This document shows positions 19,161 to 26,991 of a stretch of DNA of 64,000 nucleotides, piece after piece. The first letter of the stretch is position 1. Each line of letters begins with the position of its first letter. This DNA comes from Labedaea rhizosphaerae (lineage in GTDB: Bacteria; Actinomycetota; Actinomycetes; Mycobacteriales; Pseudonocardiaceae). Below the pieces are notes generated by a model. It was not told the origin of the DNA. It searched no databases and was given only the letters and a program-made list of their open reading frames with translations. A program made the position numbers and the translations under genes. Where the stretch lies: positions 1,235,365-1,299,364 of the forward strand of contig NZ_SNXZ01000002.1 in the NCBI RefSeq assembly GCF_004362825.1, given 5' to 3'.

Positions 19161-19583
19161 GTGTATGACGGGCGTGCTCCGGACGGGCGGCACCCCTACC
19201 AGCGCATCGCCGATGTCTTGCGCCTGGAGATTGAGGCCGGCAAGTACGCTCCCGGCACCGCTCTACCGTCCACGCGTGATCTGGAGAAGCGCTTCGGTGT
19301 ATCGCGGATGACGGTGCGGTCGGCCGTGCATACGCTGCACCAGGAGGGGCTGGTGCGCCCCCAGCACGGCAAGGGGGTGTTCGTCCGGCGCTTGGACGAT
19401 CAGGCAGTACTCGACACCCCCATCCGCTCGGACCCTGGGGACACCGCTGGCTCAGGGTCCGAGACGGACCAGCCGGGCAATGACCCCGTGATCAGTCGAT
19501 TGGACGCTTTGAACGAGCGCGTGGAGGGCGGGTTGGGCATCGTGCTGGAACGTCTCGACGCCATCGAGCAGCGGTTGACCTAG
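19161..19583 (+). CDS. GntR-family regulator with short C-terminal tail
   Basis: 140 residues. A winged helix covers residues ~12-78 (RIADVLRLEIEAGKYAPG; LPSTRDLEKRFGVSRMTVR). Instead of a FadR/HutC effector domain it has only a low-complexity linker and a predicted coiled coil (VISRLDALNERVEGGLGIVL). GTG start at 19161. Such short GntR proteins occur on actinobacterial mobile elements as maintenance regulators. A strong terminator follows. Confidence 0.87.
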   Translation: MYDGRAPDGRHPYQRIADVLRLEIEAGKYAPGTALPSTRDLEKRFGVSRMTVRSAVHTLHQEGLVRPQHGKGVFVRRLDDQAVLDTPIRSDPGDTAGSGSETDQPGNDPVISRLDALNERVEGGLGIVLERLDAIEQRLT

Positions 19584-19594
19584 CCGGACGACGA

Positions 19595-19632
19595 CGTGCC
19601 CCCGTGCCGACCGATGTCGACACGGGGGCACG
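19595..19632 (+). terminator. Strong terminator after the GntR gene
   Basis: CGTGCCCCCGTG (19595-19606) pairs perfectly with CACGGGGGCACG (19621-19632), with a 14-base loop, 12 bases after the stop codon. Confidence 0.8.
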
Positions 19633-19675
19633 ATTCGTAGCAAGGTGATGACGCGCCGTCGAACAGGAGCGAGGC

Positions 19676-20101
19676 ATGGGGTTCTGGAAAGACGCCTGGA
19701 ACACCGAGGTCAAGAACATGAAGGAGCGCTTCCGCAACGCCAAGGAGGAAGGCACGGCGCAAGCTGAGTCACGACTCGCAGGCAACTCGTTCCACGGCAT
19801 CCACGTGCACCAGGGCCGCGTCCACTACGAGAAGCAGAGCGTGTCCCTGGCCGGTGCCGAGGCGTTCGTGGAGACCGCGGGACAGATCGAGCGGCGCGGT
19901 CGTGGGTTCCTAGCTGTGGGCGGCATCGGTGTGGTACTCGGCCGCAGCAAGGACAACCGCGAGCTCTACCTTGGGGTCAAGGGCACCGATGGGGCGTTCG
20001 TCGTCTCGCTCGACCCGGACAAGGGCAAGCAGGCGCGGGAGTTCGCCGCCAGGATCAACGCCATGGCAGCCTCGGCCGGCCAGCCGCCCAGCACGAGCTG
20101 A
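19676..20101 (+). CDS. Hypothetical protein, 141 residues
   Basis: Not recognised. The N-terminal third is charged and helical (WKDAWNTEVKNMKERFRNAK). The rest looks beta-rich (GIHVHQGRVHYEKQSVSLAG), vaguely like short bacterial PH-type domains. It sits behind the GntR terminator, so it has its own promoter or is read weakly through it. Confidence 0.7.
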   Translation: MGFWKDAWNTEVKNMKERFRNAKEEGTAQAESRLAGNSFHGIHVHQGRVHYEKQSVSLAGAEAFVETAGQIERRGRGFLAVGGIGVVLGRSKDNRELYLGVKGTDGAFVVSLDPDKGKQAREFAARINAMAASAGQPPSTS

Positions 20102-20110
20102 GACCCCGGC

Positions 20111-20482
20111 TCACCGCAGGTCCCGATCGACAGGCGTGCCATCAAGCCGCGTGTCGTCGAGCCGTGTCCGCTCCCGCCGCCCCTTCTGCTTCAAGCAGTG
20201 AGCCGGGCAGTACTGCGTGGTCGTCACCGACCACACGTCGTCGCGGGTATAGATCGCGAAGGTGACCTTGCCTAGCCAGGCGCCATCAGCGCGACGCACC
20301 CACTCCGACAGCATCGCAGGCACCTCGGCCTGGGTGTTCACGCCGTTGGGCACGTTCTGGTAGTCCTCGTGCGGGCCGCGCGGGAACAGTTTGGCCAGGT
20401 CAACCCACACGTGCACGGGTGGCTCGACCCGGCGCACAGGAGGCGGGCCAGGGCTCTCCCCGTTGGCCGCCCCGTCGCTCAT
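20111..20482 (-). CDS. Hypothetical protein, 123 residues
   Basis: Not recognised. Contains PPVHVWVDLAKLFPRGPHE, a WVRRADGAWLGKVTFAIY beta-like segment and a CPAHCLKQK pair of cysteines near the end. Convergent with the 19676 gene. No partner is evident. Confidence 0.6.
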   Translation of the reverse strand: MSDGAANGESPGPPPVRRVEPPVHVWVDLAKLFPRGPHEDYQNVPNGVNTQAEVPAMLSEWVRRADGAWLGKVTFAIYTRDDVWSVTTTQYCPAHCLKQKGRRERTRLDDTRLDGTPVDRDLR

Positions 20483-20548
20483 ACGTTCGATTCAAGCATC
20501 GCGTCAGCGTCGCTGTCGACACGACGCATGACGTGTCACAATCGAAGG

Positions 20549-20785
20549 ATGGCGGCGGACCGCAGGCGACCCGGAGTGTGGCGGAAGGCCATGCTCGCGG
20601 TCGGTGCGGCGCTGGCGGCAGTGGCAGCCGCTTCGGCCGGGTTCCACGAGGCGCCGAACTTGTTCCAAGCCGCCAGCACCCTCGTCGCCGCTGGCCTGGC
20701 TGGATGGCTCGGCATCACCGAGCCGTCAAAAAAAATGCGCCGGAAGAGTGGACAAAAGCTGGACAGTTCACTGTCAATCGCCTGA
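20549..20785 (+). CDS. Small membrane protein, 78 residues
   Basis: Two hydrophobic segments (AMLAVGAALAAVAAASAGF and LVAAGLAGWLG) with a basic tail. ATG at 20549. Its 3' end overlaps the convergent holin-like gene by 12 bases. Near the lysis cassette but on the other strand; function unknown. Confidence 0.5.
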   Translation: MAADRRRPGVWRKAMLAVGAALAAVAAASAGFHEAPNLFQAASTLVAAGLAGWLGITEPSKKMRRKSGQKLDSSLSIA

Positions 20786-21097
20786 CTCGGCGGGGATCAG
20801 TGGACGTCCGTCCGTGTCGCGTGGATCTGACATCGGCGTGACCTCCGGCTCGGCGGCGCGCAGGATGTGCAATCCGTGCAGCACAGCGGTGACCGCAGTG
20901 ATCAGCGTCGCGGCTGCCGCCACCAGGTTGTTGAGAGCCGTAACCTGCTCGGCGTTAAGCAGTCCAAAGGTGACTGCTGCGGTGAGGGCAGCACCGAGGA
21001 CGGACACCCAGGCACCGGACCGGATGGCCTCCAGGATCGGCCTAGGGCGGCTGTCCAGTACGGCCGAGGTGACCGGCTCGGCTGCGGGTTCGGTCAT
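20774..21097 (-). CDS. Putative phage holin, 107 residues
   Basis: An N-terminal soluble segment, then hydrophobic helices (GAWVSVLGALT-like, residues ~28-47, and LVAAAATLITAVTAVLHGL, ~58-76) and a charged tail with DPRDTDGRP. This is typical of actinophage holin-like proteins. The ATG at 21097 has GAGGAG nearby (21110-21115 on this strand). It is the last gene of the late operon, directly after the endolysin. Confidence 0.65.
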   Translation of the reverse strand: MTEPAAEPVTSAVLDSRPRPILEAIRSGAWVSVLGAALTAAVTFGLLNAEQVTALNNLVAAAATLITAVTAVLHGLHILRAAEPEVTPMSDPRDTDGRPLIPAESGD

Positions 21098-21111
21098 CGG
21101 TGGTGGTCTCC

Positions 21112-22101
21112 TCAGTAGTGGATGACTTGGCCCGCGTAGATACGGTCCGGGTTGGACAGATGGTTGAGAGCGACGAGCGTCGGCACGCTGCGGCCCAATA
21201 CTCGAGCCAGCGCTGACAGGGTGTCCCCAGGCCGGACCGTGTAGCTCTTGCTCGCGGGCGTGGCCGTAGCGGCGCCGGGCGCGCCGGGCCGCTTGAGGAT
21301 CTGCCCGACCTGGATCACGTCGGGGTCGGCGATGCGGTTGGCGACCGCGACAGCCGAGACGGTGACGTGCCACATCGAGGCGATGCGCGAGAGCGTGTCG
21401 CCCGAGCGCACGACGTACGTGTCCTTGGTCGTCGACGTGGCCGGCGGATGCGTGGCGGGTGGCACGACCGGCGAGGCCGGGATGGGCCGTGGCACCGGGA
21501 CGTTGCCGATGGTGATGGCCTGGAGGTTGTAGCCCGCCATGGTGGCGTTGCGATCGACATGGCCGGGGATGCCGGGCACGGTGCCGGTGGAGCTGTGCTG
21601 GTGACACGCCATCCGCGAGTAGGTCCAGCCGGGGGCGCCGGGCTTGCCGTTGTAGCGAGCGATGTGGCCGAGGATCGTGCGGTTGCTCCAGCGGCCGGGT
21701 TGAAGCGTGGTCACCCACCAGTCGAGGTTGCCGTAGCAGTCCAGCGGCGAGACGCCGAGCTTGTCGTAGAACGCGATGAGCGCGGGGTTGGCGGTGCCTC
21801 GCACGTCGACGGACTCCAAGTCGGCCATCGGCATCAGGGAGCCGAGCGCAAGGCACCCGGCGTCACCCGCGACGTCGCGGAAGTGGCGGGCTTGCGCGGC
21901 GGCATCTCCCGCGCGCAGGAAGTGGTAGGCGCCGACACGGATGCCCGCGGCCCGGAGCTGCTTGACCTTGTTCGCGAACGTCGGGTCGACGTAGTTCGTG
22001 CCCTCGGTCGCCTTGACCCAGGCGTAGGTGATGCCGTTGTTGCGCACGGCGTGCGCATCGGCGATGGCGTTGAAATGGCTGACGTCGATGCCATAGTCCA
22101 T
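21112..22101 (-). CDS. Endolysin: GH25 muramidase with two LysM repeats
   Basis: 329 residues. The GH25 catalytic domain (1-195) shows GIDVSH (Asp6), KATEG (Glu33) and the catalytic DxE (Asp94, Glu96). A proline-threonine linker (201-226) leads to LysM repeats at ~229-272 (YVVRSGDTLSRIASMW) and ~287-329 (YTVRPGDTLSALARVL). It cuts peptidoglycan glycan chains for host lysis. No signal peptide, so it should need a holin. Confidence 0.95.
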   Translation of the reverse strand: MDYGIDVSHFNAIADAHAVRNNGITYAWVKATEGTNYVDPTFANKVKQLRAAGIRVGAYHFLRAGDAAAQARHFRDVAGDAGCLALGSLMPMADLESVDVRGTANPALIAFYDKLGVSPLDCYGNLDWWVTTLQPGRWSNRTILGHIARYNGKPGAPGWTYSRMACHQHSSTGTVPGIPGHVDRNATMAGYNLQAITIGNVPVPRPIPASPVVPPATHPPATSTTKDTYVVRSGDTLSRIASMWHVTVSAVAVANRIADPDVIQVGQILKRPGAPGAATATPASKSYTVRPGDTLSALARVLGRSVPTLVALNHLSNPDRIYAGQVIHY

Positions 22102-22116
22102 TGAGGACTCCTCCGT

Positions 22117-22617
22117 TTAGGGGCACACCGCGCGTGGTGGAGGCGGGTAGGGGTGGGCCTGCTGCTGCCGCTTCACTGCCTCGCGCTTGGCGAGGTAGTC
22201 GGCGATGGCGTGCTGCACTGCGGCCCGGTCGACGGCGTTGCCGCGCAGGGCGCCACCCACGGTGGACATGAGGTCGTCCAGCGCTTCCTGCGCGTCGGTG
22301 CTGGCCTGAGAGCGGGCATCGAGTGCGTCGGCGAAGTCGTTGGAGTAGTCGGCCTGGCACTGCGTGAGCCGGTCCGTGGCCGCCGACTGCACCAGGCCCT
22401 GGATGACCGTGAGGATGCCGAGCACGACCACGACGATCGCGACGACGGTCTGCGAGCTGATCCGCGGGATACGTGGCTTGCGCTGCATCGTGTCCTCTCC
22501 GGTCACGGCATCGGCGATGCGCTGGACGTCGCGGGCGGCGTGACCGGCGAGGTAGCCGCCGAGGAAACCGACCGCGGTCCAGCCGAGGGACTGCGCGAGG
22601 TAGGAGGCGACGATCAC
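22117..22617 (-). CDS. Lysis-cassette membrane protein, 166 residues
   Basis: Two hydrophobic segments (LGWTAVGFLGGYLAGHAA and TVVAIVVVVLGILTVIQGL), then a helical, alanine- and glutamine-rich exterior region with one cysteine and a proline-rich end. Between endolysin and a two-helix holin candidate; could be a second holin, a spanin-like factor or a lysis regulator. The overlap with the next gene (22614-22617) suggests coupling. Confidence 0.65.
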   Translation of the reverse strand: MIVASYLAQSLGWTAVGFLGGYLAGHAARDVQRIADAVTGEDTMQRKPRIPRISSQTVVAIVVVVLGILTVIQGLVQSAATDRLTQCQADYSNDFADALDARSQASTDAQEALDDLMSTVGGALRGNAVDRAAVQHAIADYLAKREAVKRQQQAHPYPPPPRAVCP

Positions 22618-22868
22618 GGGTCCGCCTTGTCGCTGGGATTGGGGCGTGGCTCGTCATCGCCGCTGATCAACTTGCCGAGCTTCTTACGGGCTGACCGCAC
22701 GGCGTCGTCCTTGCGGCCCAACGCGTAGATCCCGCCCACGACGATCGCGAAGATCGCGTTCACGGTGGGGTCTCGCCGGTCCGGCTCGATAAAGCCGATG
22801 ACGACGTTGAACGCCCAGACGGCGCTAATGAGGACTGTGAGACCGATAGTGACGGCACGAGGTAGCAC
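22614..22868 (-). CDS. Two-helix holin-like protein, 84 residues
   Basis: Helices AVTIGLTVLISAVWAFNVVIG and AIFAIVVGGIYALG, followed by a basic and charged tail (SARKKLGKLIS). This is a typical class II holin layout. GTG at 22868 is the only start near the first helix; the open frame extends upstream to 22985 but that extension is cysteine-rich and unlikely. Confidence 0.6.
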   Translation of the reverse strand: MLPRAVTIGLTVLISAVWAFNVVIGFIEPDRRDPTVNAIFAIVVGGIYALGRKDDAVRSARKKLGKLISGDDEPRPNPSDKADP

Positions 22869-22994
22869 GCCGTCACCGTCGCGGATGCACAGGGCGCAAG
22901 ACCAAGTGCAATGTTGGCCCGAAAGGTTGCAGTGCGCCGCGAAATGTTCCACGCGCCAAAATTGGGCCAACATGCCGCTGCGCACTGGCCGACA

Positions 22995-23336
22995 TCAGGC
23001 GGCCTGCGTGGTCGCCTGGTTCGAGCCGCCCGAGGTCTCGGTGTAGGCGCCGGCCATGGCGTCCCACAGGCTGTTGACGGTGAACTCGACGTCGTTGTCG
23101 GTGGCGTCGGGGTTGACTGCCGGGTTGGCGGACACGCCCCAGGCGAAGACCTCGCCCCAGTTCTCGGCGTGCTTGAGGACCTGGGTCGCGAGGGCGCGGC
23201 GCATGATGCGGTACTGGGTGCCGTCGTAGACCTCGTTGCCGACCGCGACCGCGGCCTTGACCGTGGCGGCGGTGACGCGCCGGATGAACGGCGGGTAGGC
23301 CGCGAGGTCGGCCACATCGGTGAGCACTGCGGGCAT
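22995..23336 (-). CDS. Hypothetical late protein, 113 residues
   Basis: Contains PFIRRVTAATVKAAVAVGNE and RIMRRALATQVL. Small proteins like this lie between tail-tip and lysis genes in actinophages. Function unknown. ATG at 23336 with a purine-rich ribosome site (AAGGAGAA) just upstream. Confidence 0.7.
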   Translation of the reverse strand: MPAVLTDVADLAAYPPFIRRVTAATVKAAVAVGNEVYDGTQYRIMRRALATQVLKHAENWGEVFAWGVSANPAVNPDATDNDVEFTVNSLWDAMAGAYTETSGGSNQATTQAA

Positions 23337-23351
23337 GCGTTCTCCTTGGTG

Positions 23352-23573
23352 TTAGGCGATTTTGCCCAGGGCGATCCAGCCGCCGGGCGTGAGCGCCAGC
23401 ACGACGACATCGCCGACGGCTGGGGTCCAGGTGGCAAGGCGGGGCACGGTGAGCGACGCGCCGCCGGAGGTGGTGACGGTGAGGGTGTTGTTGATGACGG
23501 CGCCGACCTGTCCGGTGCGGAACCGTTCGGCCGTCTCGGTGAAGCGCTGTTGCAGGGCGCGTTCGGGTCGCAT
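23352..23573 (-). CDS. Small tail-region protein, 73 residues
   Basis: Beta-rich: VGAVINNTLTVTTSGGASLT, LATWTPAVGDVVVLAL, GGWIALGKIA. The pattern resembles a small OB-like baseplate or tail-tip module. ATG at 23573 follows the DUF5047 gene closely. The same open frame continues upstream only as a shadow. Confidence 0.7.
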   Translation of the reverse strand: MRPERALQQRFTETAERFRTGQVGAVINNTLTVTTSGGASLTVPRLATWTPAVGDVVVLALTPGGWIALGKIA

Positions 23574-23593
23574 CACGGCTCCCGTGAGGACGG

Positions 23594-24700
23594 TCAGGAT
23601 TCGGCGGGCAGAACGAGTGAGCGGGTGGTGATCTGCTGCGCCTCGCCGACGCCGAGCGGGATGGACACCGTGTCCACGATGTGCAGGGTTCGCGTGCTGC
23701 CCTGCACGACGGCGATCACGTCGCCCGCGTCCAAGGCGGGGTTGGTGATCGCGGTGAGGGTGACGGTGGCTTGCATGCCGGTCGTGCGGGCCAGCAGACC
23801 GGCTGCTGCGGTGCGGCATTGCGTGACCGTGGTCAGCAGCGGTGAGGTGTAGAAGCGCGGGCGGCGACCGAACGGGCCGTTGATGTAGGTGGGGCTGGTC
23901 GGGTCGGTGTCGGCGACGATCGCGTAGACCGGTGGTGTGCCGTCGGATCGCTGGCCGGAAGCGACCACCTCGTTGTAGGTCAGGCTGCGGGTCTGGGTGT
24001 CGCTTTTGGACACGAGCACGCCGTCCGCGCCTGCGGCGATGACCCAGGCGACCGGATCGGCCAAGGTGGGCGTCGGCCGGATCACGAAGTTGCCGATGGC
24101 GTCGGCGAAGGTCTCGGCGCCGATGGCGTCGGTCAGGACTTCGATGCCGTCGGCCCACCGTTCGCGTTCGATGTCCAGCCGCGCGGCGACCTGGGTCGAG
24201 CCTGTCCGGTCGATGACCGTGACGCCGGGCAGGACGGCGGTGATCAGCCGGGTGATCTCCGCGACATTGGTCGCGCCGGCATGGGTTTGAGTCGGCTGCT
24301 CGAACCGTGCTTCGGCGACGGTGCTGGAGCGGTCCGCAACGGACACGGTGAGCGCGGCGTCGCCGGAGCTGTAGGGCCGGTCGCGGCGGACTTCGGTGAT
24401 CGGGCCGCGGATGACTGGTACCCACTCGGTGCCGACCTGCGGGATGACGATGCCGTACTCCACCGCCAGTTCCGAGCCCAAGGGCGAGAGGACCGCGAGC
24501 GGGTCGGCGGGCCACCACACCGGGTCGGCGATGCCGACCGTGCCGGTGCGCCGGACCTGGCTGGTCGCGTCGCAGGTGATCGAACCGGACGACACCGGCA
24601 TGGTGACCGCGCCGTAGGCGGCGGTGTAGGCGGTGGCGCGCACGGTGATCGAGTGCGACCCGGTGAGGACGAGTTGGGCGAGCGAGGACAGCGGCCACAC
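23594..24700 (-). CDS. DUF5047-type minor tail protein
   Basis: 368 residues. Contains the DUF5047 features of actinophage tail-tip proteins (ITVRATAYTAAYGAV, PVIRGPITEVRRDRPYSSG) and a C-terminal VDTVSIPLGVG. Likely part of the tail tip or baseplate hub. The GTG at 24700 lies 3 bases after the previous stop; the longer frame to 24832 overlaps the upstream gene. Confidence 0.75.
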   Translation of the reverse strand: MWPLSSLAQLVLTGSHSITVRATAYTAAYGAVTMPVSSGSITCDATSQVRRTGTVGIADPVWWPADPLAVLSPLGSELAVEYGIVIPQVGTEWVPVIRGPITEVRRDRPYSSGDAALTVSVADRSSTVAEARFEQPTQTHAGATNVAEITRLITAVLPGVTVIDRTGSTQVAARLDIERERWADGIEVLTDAIGAETFADAIGNFVIRPTPTLADPVAWVIAAGADGVLVSKSDTQTRSLTYNEVVASGQRSDGTPPVYAIVADTDPTSPTYINGPFGRRPRFYTSPLLTTVTQCRTAAAGLLARTTGMQATVTLTAITNPALDAGDVIAVVQGSTRTLHIVDTVSIPLGVGEAQQITTRSLVLPAES

Positions 24701-24702
24701 GG

Positions 24703-26142
24703 TTATGCCGCCGGGAAACTGCTGGGCGCGTAGGGCGCGTCCACGACGGTGAACGAGGCCGCCAGTGCTCGGCCTTGGCTCCACTGGGGACGGCCGACGG
24801 CGCTTTCGGTGAGGTCTCCCAGGGCGATCCACCAGCCGTAGCCCAGGCCGTAGTCGGCCGGGGCACGCAGCAGCAGGGGCGCGCCGTCGGCGAGGAGCTC
24901 CAGCAGCGCGTCCCGGTCGGCGAACGTCGCGGCGTCCAACGTCAGGGCGCCGGTCGGTGCGCTGCGGGCGGCGGACACGACGACCGGGCGAGCGCGGCCG
25001 ATGATCGTGTAGGTCGCCGACACCGCGGTGCGGGTCAGGTCCGGGGCGGCGGTGACCCGTGCCCGTACCGGTTGCGCCGGTTGGGATGGATGCGAGAGCC
25101 AGGACCGGTCACCGCCGTCCAGGGTGGTGGGTTCGGAGGTGGCGCTGCCGCCGCCGAGTGCCGGGTTGATCACCTGATAGCTGACCGGCACGTCCAGGGG
25201 GGCTTCGCCGTCGATGAGCGTCTGAAGCGGCGCGCCGACTGAGGCAGACAAGCCCGCAACCCCGGTCCACGACCCGCCGAGGGAGTCGCCGTCGACGTAG
25301 CTGCCGTCGGTGGCGCCCAGCTCGTGGGTTTGGTGGGTGGCGTCGAGCGTTGCGCCTGTGGGCAGGCTGGTGGCGGCGACTTTGACGCTCGCGGTGATCG
25401 GCCCCTGGCCCATCGGCGCGGTCGCGGTGACGACGTGTCGTGCCCACTGCGCGACGCTGCGGTTGATGGCGTTGCTGCTGAGCGCGGACGTGCTGGAGGC
25501 CAGCGCAGTGCCGGTGCTGTCGGTCCAGGTGATGGTGATCGTGACTGCGCTGGGTCGGGCCGAGATCCGCAGGTCCATGCCGACGGTGACGATCTGACCG
25601 GGCGATGCGACGACGAGCTGGGTCGGCACCGTTAGTCCACACGTACCCGCCGCCGCGAGCGTGCACCGGACCGCGGTGCCCGGCGGGGCTGGTCCGTCGG
25701 TGAGGACGCTCAGGGCCGGGTTGCCCTCGCCCGGCACGTACCCGGCGAGTCCGGCGGCAGCGGACGGGTTGGGCGCCAGGTTGCGGCGGGTGACGCCGAG
25801 GACGGTCAGCGGGTAGCCGCCGCGCACCGGGGTGCGGCTGCCGTCGGGGTGCAGCCGCACGATGTGCACGGTGGTGACGTCGGGCCACCACGCCGTCAGG
25901 GCCACGGTGCCGGCCAGCGCGTTCGGGACGGCGATGATGCCTCCGAACAGCGCGCCGACGAGCGGCGGTGCGCCACCGGCCCATGACCCGTAGGCCCAGG
26001 GCCAGGCGCCGGTGGCGACGGCGTAGGTGTAGCTGCGGGTGCCGCCGGGGATTGGCGGTGGCAGTACCTGTCCCGGTGGGACAGTGGCCGAGACGTCGTT
26101 ACCTGCCCACGGCACGAGTCCGCGGGGGTACCGAGACCACAT
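24703..26142 (-). CDS. Minor tail protein with carbohydrate-binding-like middle domain
   Basis: 479 residues. N-terminal beta-rich part, then NLAPNPSAAAGLAGYVPGEG, the usual start of a jelly-roll carbohydrate-binding module in actinophage tail proteins (about 118-290). The C terminus (AATFADRDALLELL, GYGWWIALGDLTES) resembles distal-tail-type segments. Likely binds the host surface. Confidence 0.72.
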   Translation of the reverse strand: MWSRYPRGLVPWAGNDVSATVPPGQVLPPPIPGGTRSYTYAVATGAWPWAYGSWAGGAPPLVGALFGGIIAVPNALAGTVALTAWWPDVTTVHIVRLHPDGSRTPVRGGYPLTVLGVTRRNLAPNPSAAAGLAGYVPGEGNPALSVLTDGPAPPGTAVRCTLAAAGTCGLTVPTQLVVASPGQIVTVGMDLRISARPSAVTITITWTDSTGTALASSTSALSSNAINRSVAQWARHVVTATAPMGQGPITASVKVAATSLPTGATLDATHQTHELGATDGSYVDGDSLGGSWTGVAGLSASVGAPLQTLIDGEAPLDVPVSYQVINPALGGGSATSEPTTLDGGDRSWLSHPSQPAQPVRARVTAAPDLTRTAVSATYTIIGRARPVVVSAARSAPTGALTLDAATFADRDALLELLADGAPLLLRAPADYGLGYGWWIALGDLTESAVGRPQWSQGRALAASFTVVDAPYAPSSFPAA

Positions 26143-26151
26143 TGGACAGAC

Positions 26152-26979
26152 CTAGGCAGCCCGGTAGATCGCCGACAGCGACAGGTGATCGCCCGCAGCG
26201 AAGGTGAACGGCGAGGTGGCGGCAATCTGACCGGAGCTGTAGATGCCGCCGATGGTGCTGCCGCTGGAGTCGATCGTGGCAGTACCTGCGTAGTAGTTGA
26301 ACGCTGAGACGTCGCGCATGATCGCGGCGCCGCCGTAGAGCGGCCAGGGGTTGTGCGCGGTGGTGTAAGCCGCGGTGATGGGCAAGGAGAAGCCCCACGC
26401 GTTCGTTCCGCCGGACGTACTCGAGCCCCACGTGAGGCTGACCCGCACGAACACGAGATTTCCCACCCGTGCCCATTCGCCGGTCAGGGCGCCGTTGCCG
26501 AGCGAGGGCTGGGTGCCTGAGGTCGTCCAGGCTGGCGTGTAGCTGGTCCAGGCGCCGTTGCTGACCCAGCCTTGGGTGCTGGACCGCTCGACGACGGCGG
26601 CTTCGTCCACGATGAGGCAGCGCATGCCGACATGTGCGTCGGCGGGTAGCGCGGACCTGGTGGTGACCGGGTACAGCCCGTCTCGGGCGGTGGGTGCGCA
26701 CACCCACTGCGTTCCAGCGGGCCAGGCTTGCGCGGCCGTGTTCTCCCGGCCGCGCACCACGGTGAGCGTGGTGGCGCCTGCCGCGTGTGCGGTGACCCAG
26801 ACCTTCTCGTGCGTCTTGGTGGCCGGGTTGAGCAGCACCAGCGGCAGGTAGACGCTGGTGGTGGCGGCGCTGGGCAGCGAGGCGAAGTCCGCGCTGCTGA
26901 TCACCGTGTCGGACACGGCGGCAGCGTTGGTCAGCACGCCGAAGGAGAAGTCGACGGGCGTGCGGTACTCGTAGACCAC
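26152..26979 (-). CDS. Putative tail fibre / receptor-binding protein
   Basis: 275 residues, beta-rich. An N-terminal attachment-like part (VYLPLVLLNPATKTHEKVWV, VVRGRENTAAQAW) is followed by a C-terminal beta-sandwich region with WTSYTPAWTTSGTQP and GEWARVGNLVFVRVSL, motifs seen at the tips of tail fibres. First gene after the tape measure on the late strand. Confidence 0.68.
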   Translation of the reverse strand: MVYEYRTPVDFSFGVLTNAAAVSDTVISSADFASLPSAATTSVYLPLVLLNPATKTHEKVWVTAHAAGATTLTVVRGRENTAAQAWPAGTQWVCAPTARDGLYPVTTRSALPADAHVGMRCLIVDEAAVVERSSTQGWVSNGAWTSYTPAWTTSGTQPSLGNGALTGEWARVGNLVFVRVSLTWGSSTSGGTNAWGFSLPITAAYTTAHNPWPLYGGAAIMRDVSAFNYYAGTATIDSSGSTIGGIYSSGQIAATSPFTFAAGDHLSLSAIYRAA

Positions 26980-26991
26980 GAAGCGGTCCCC

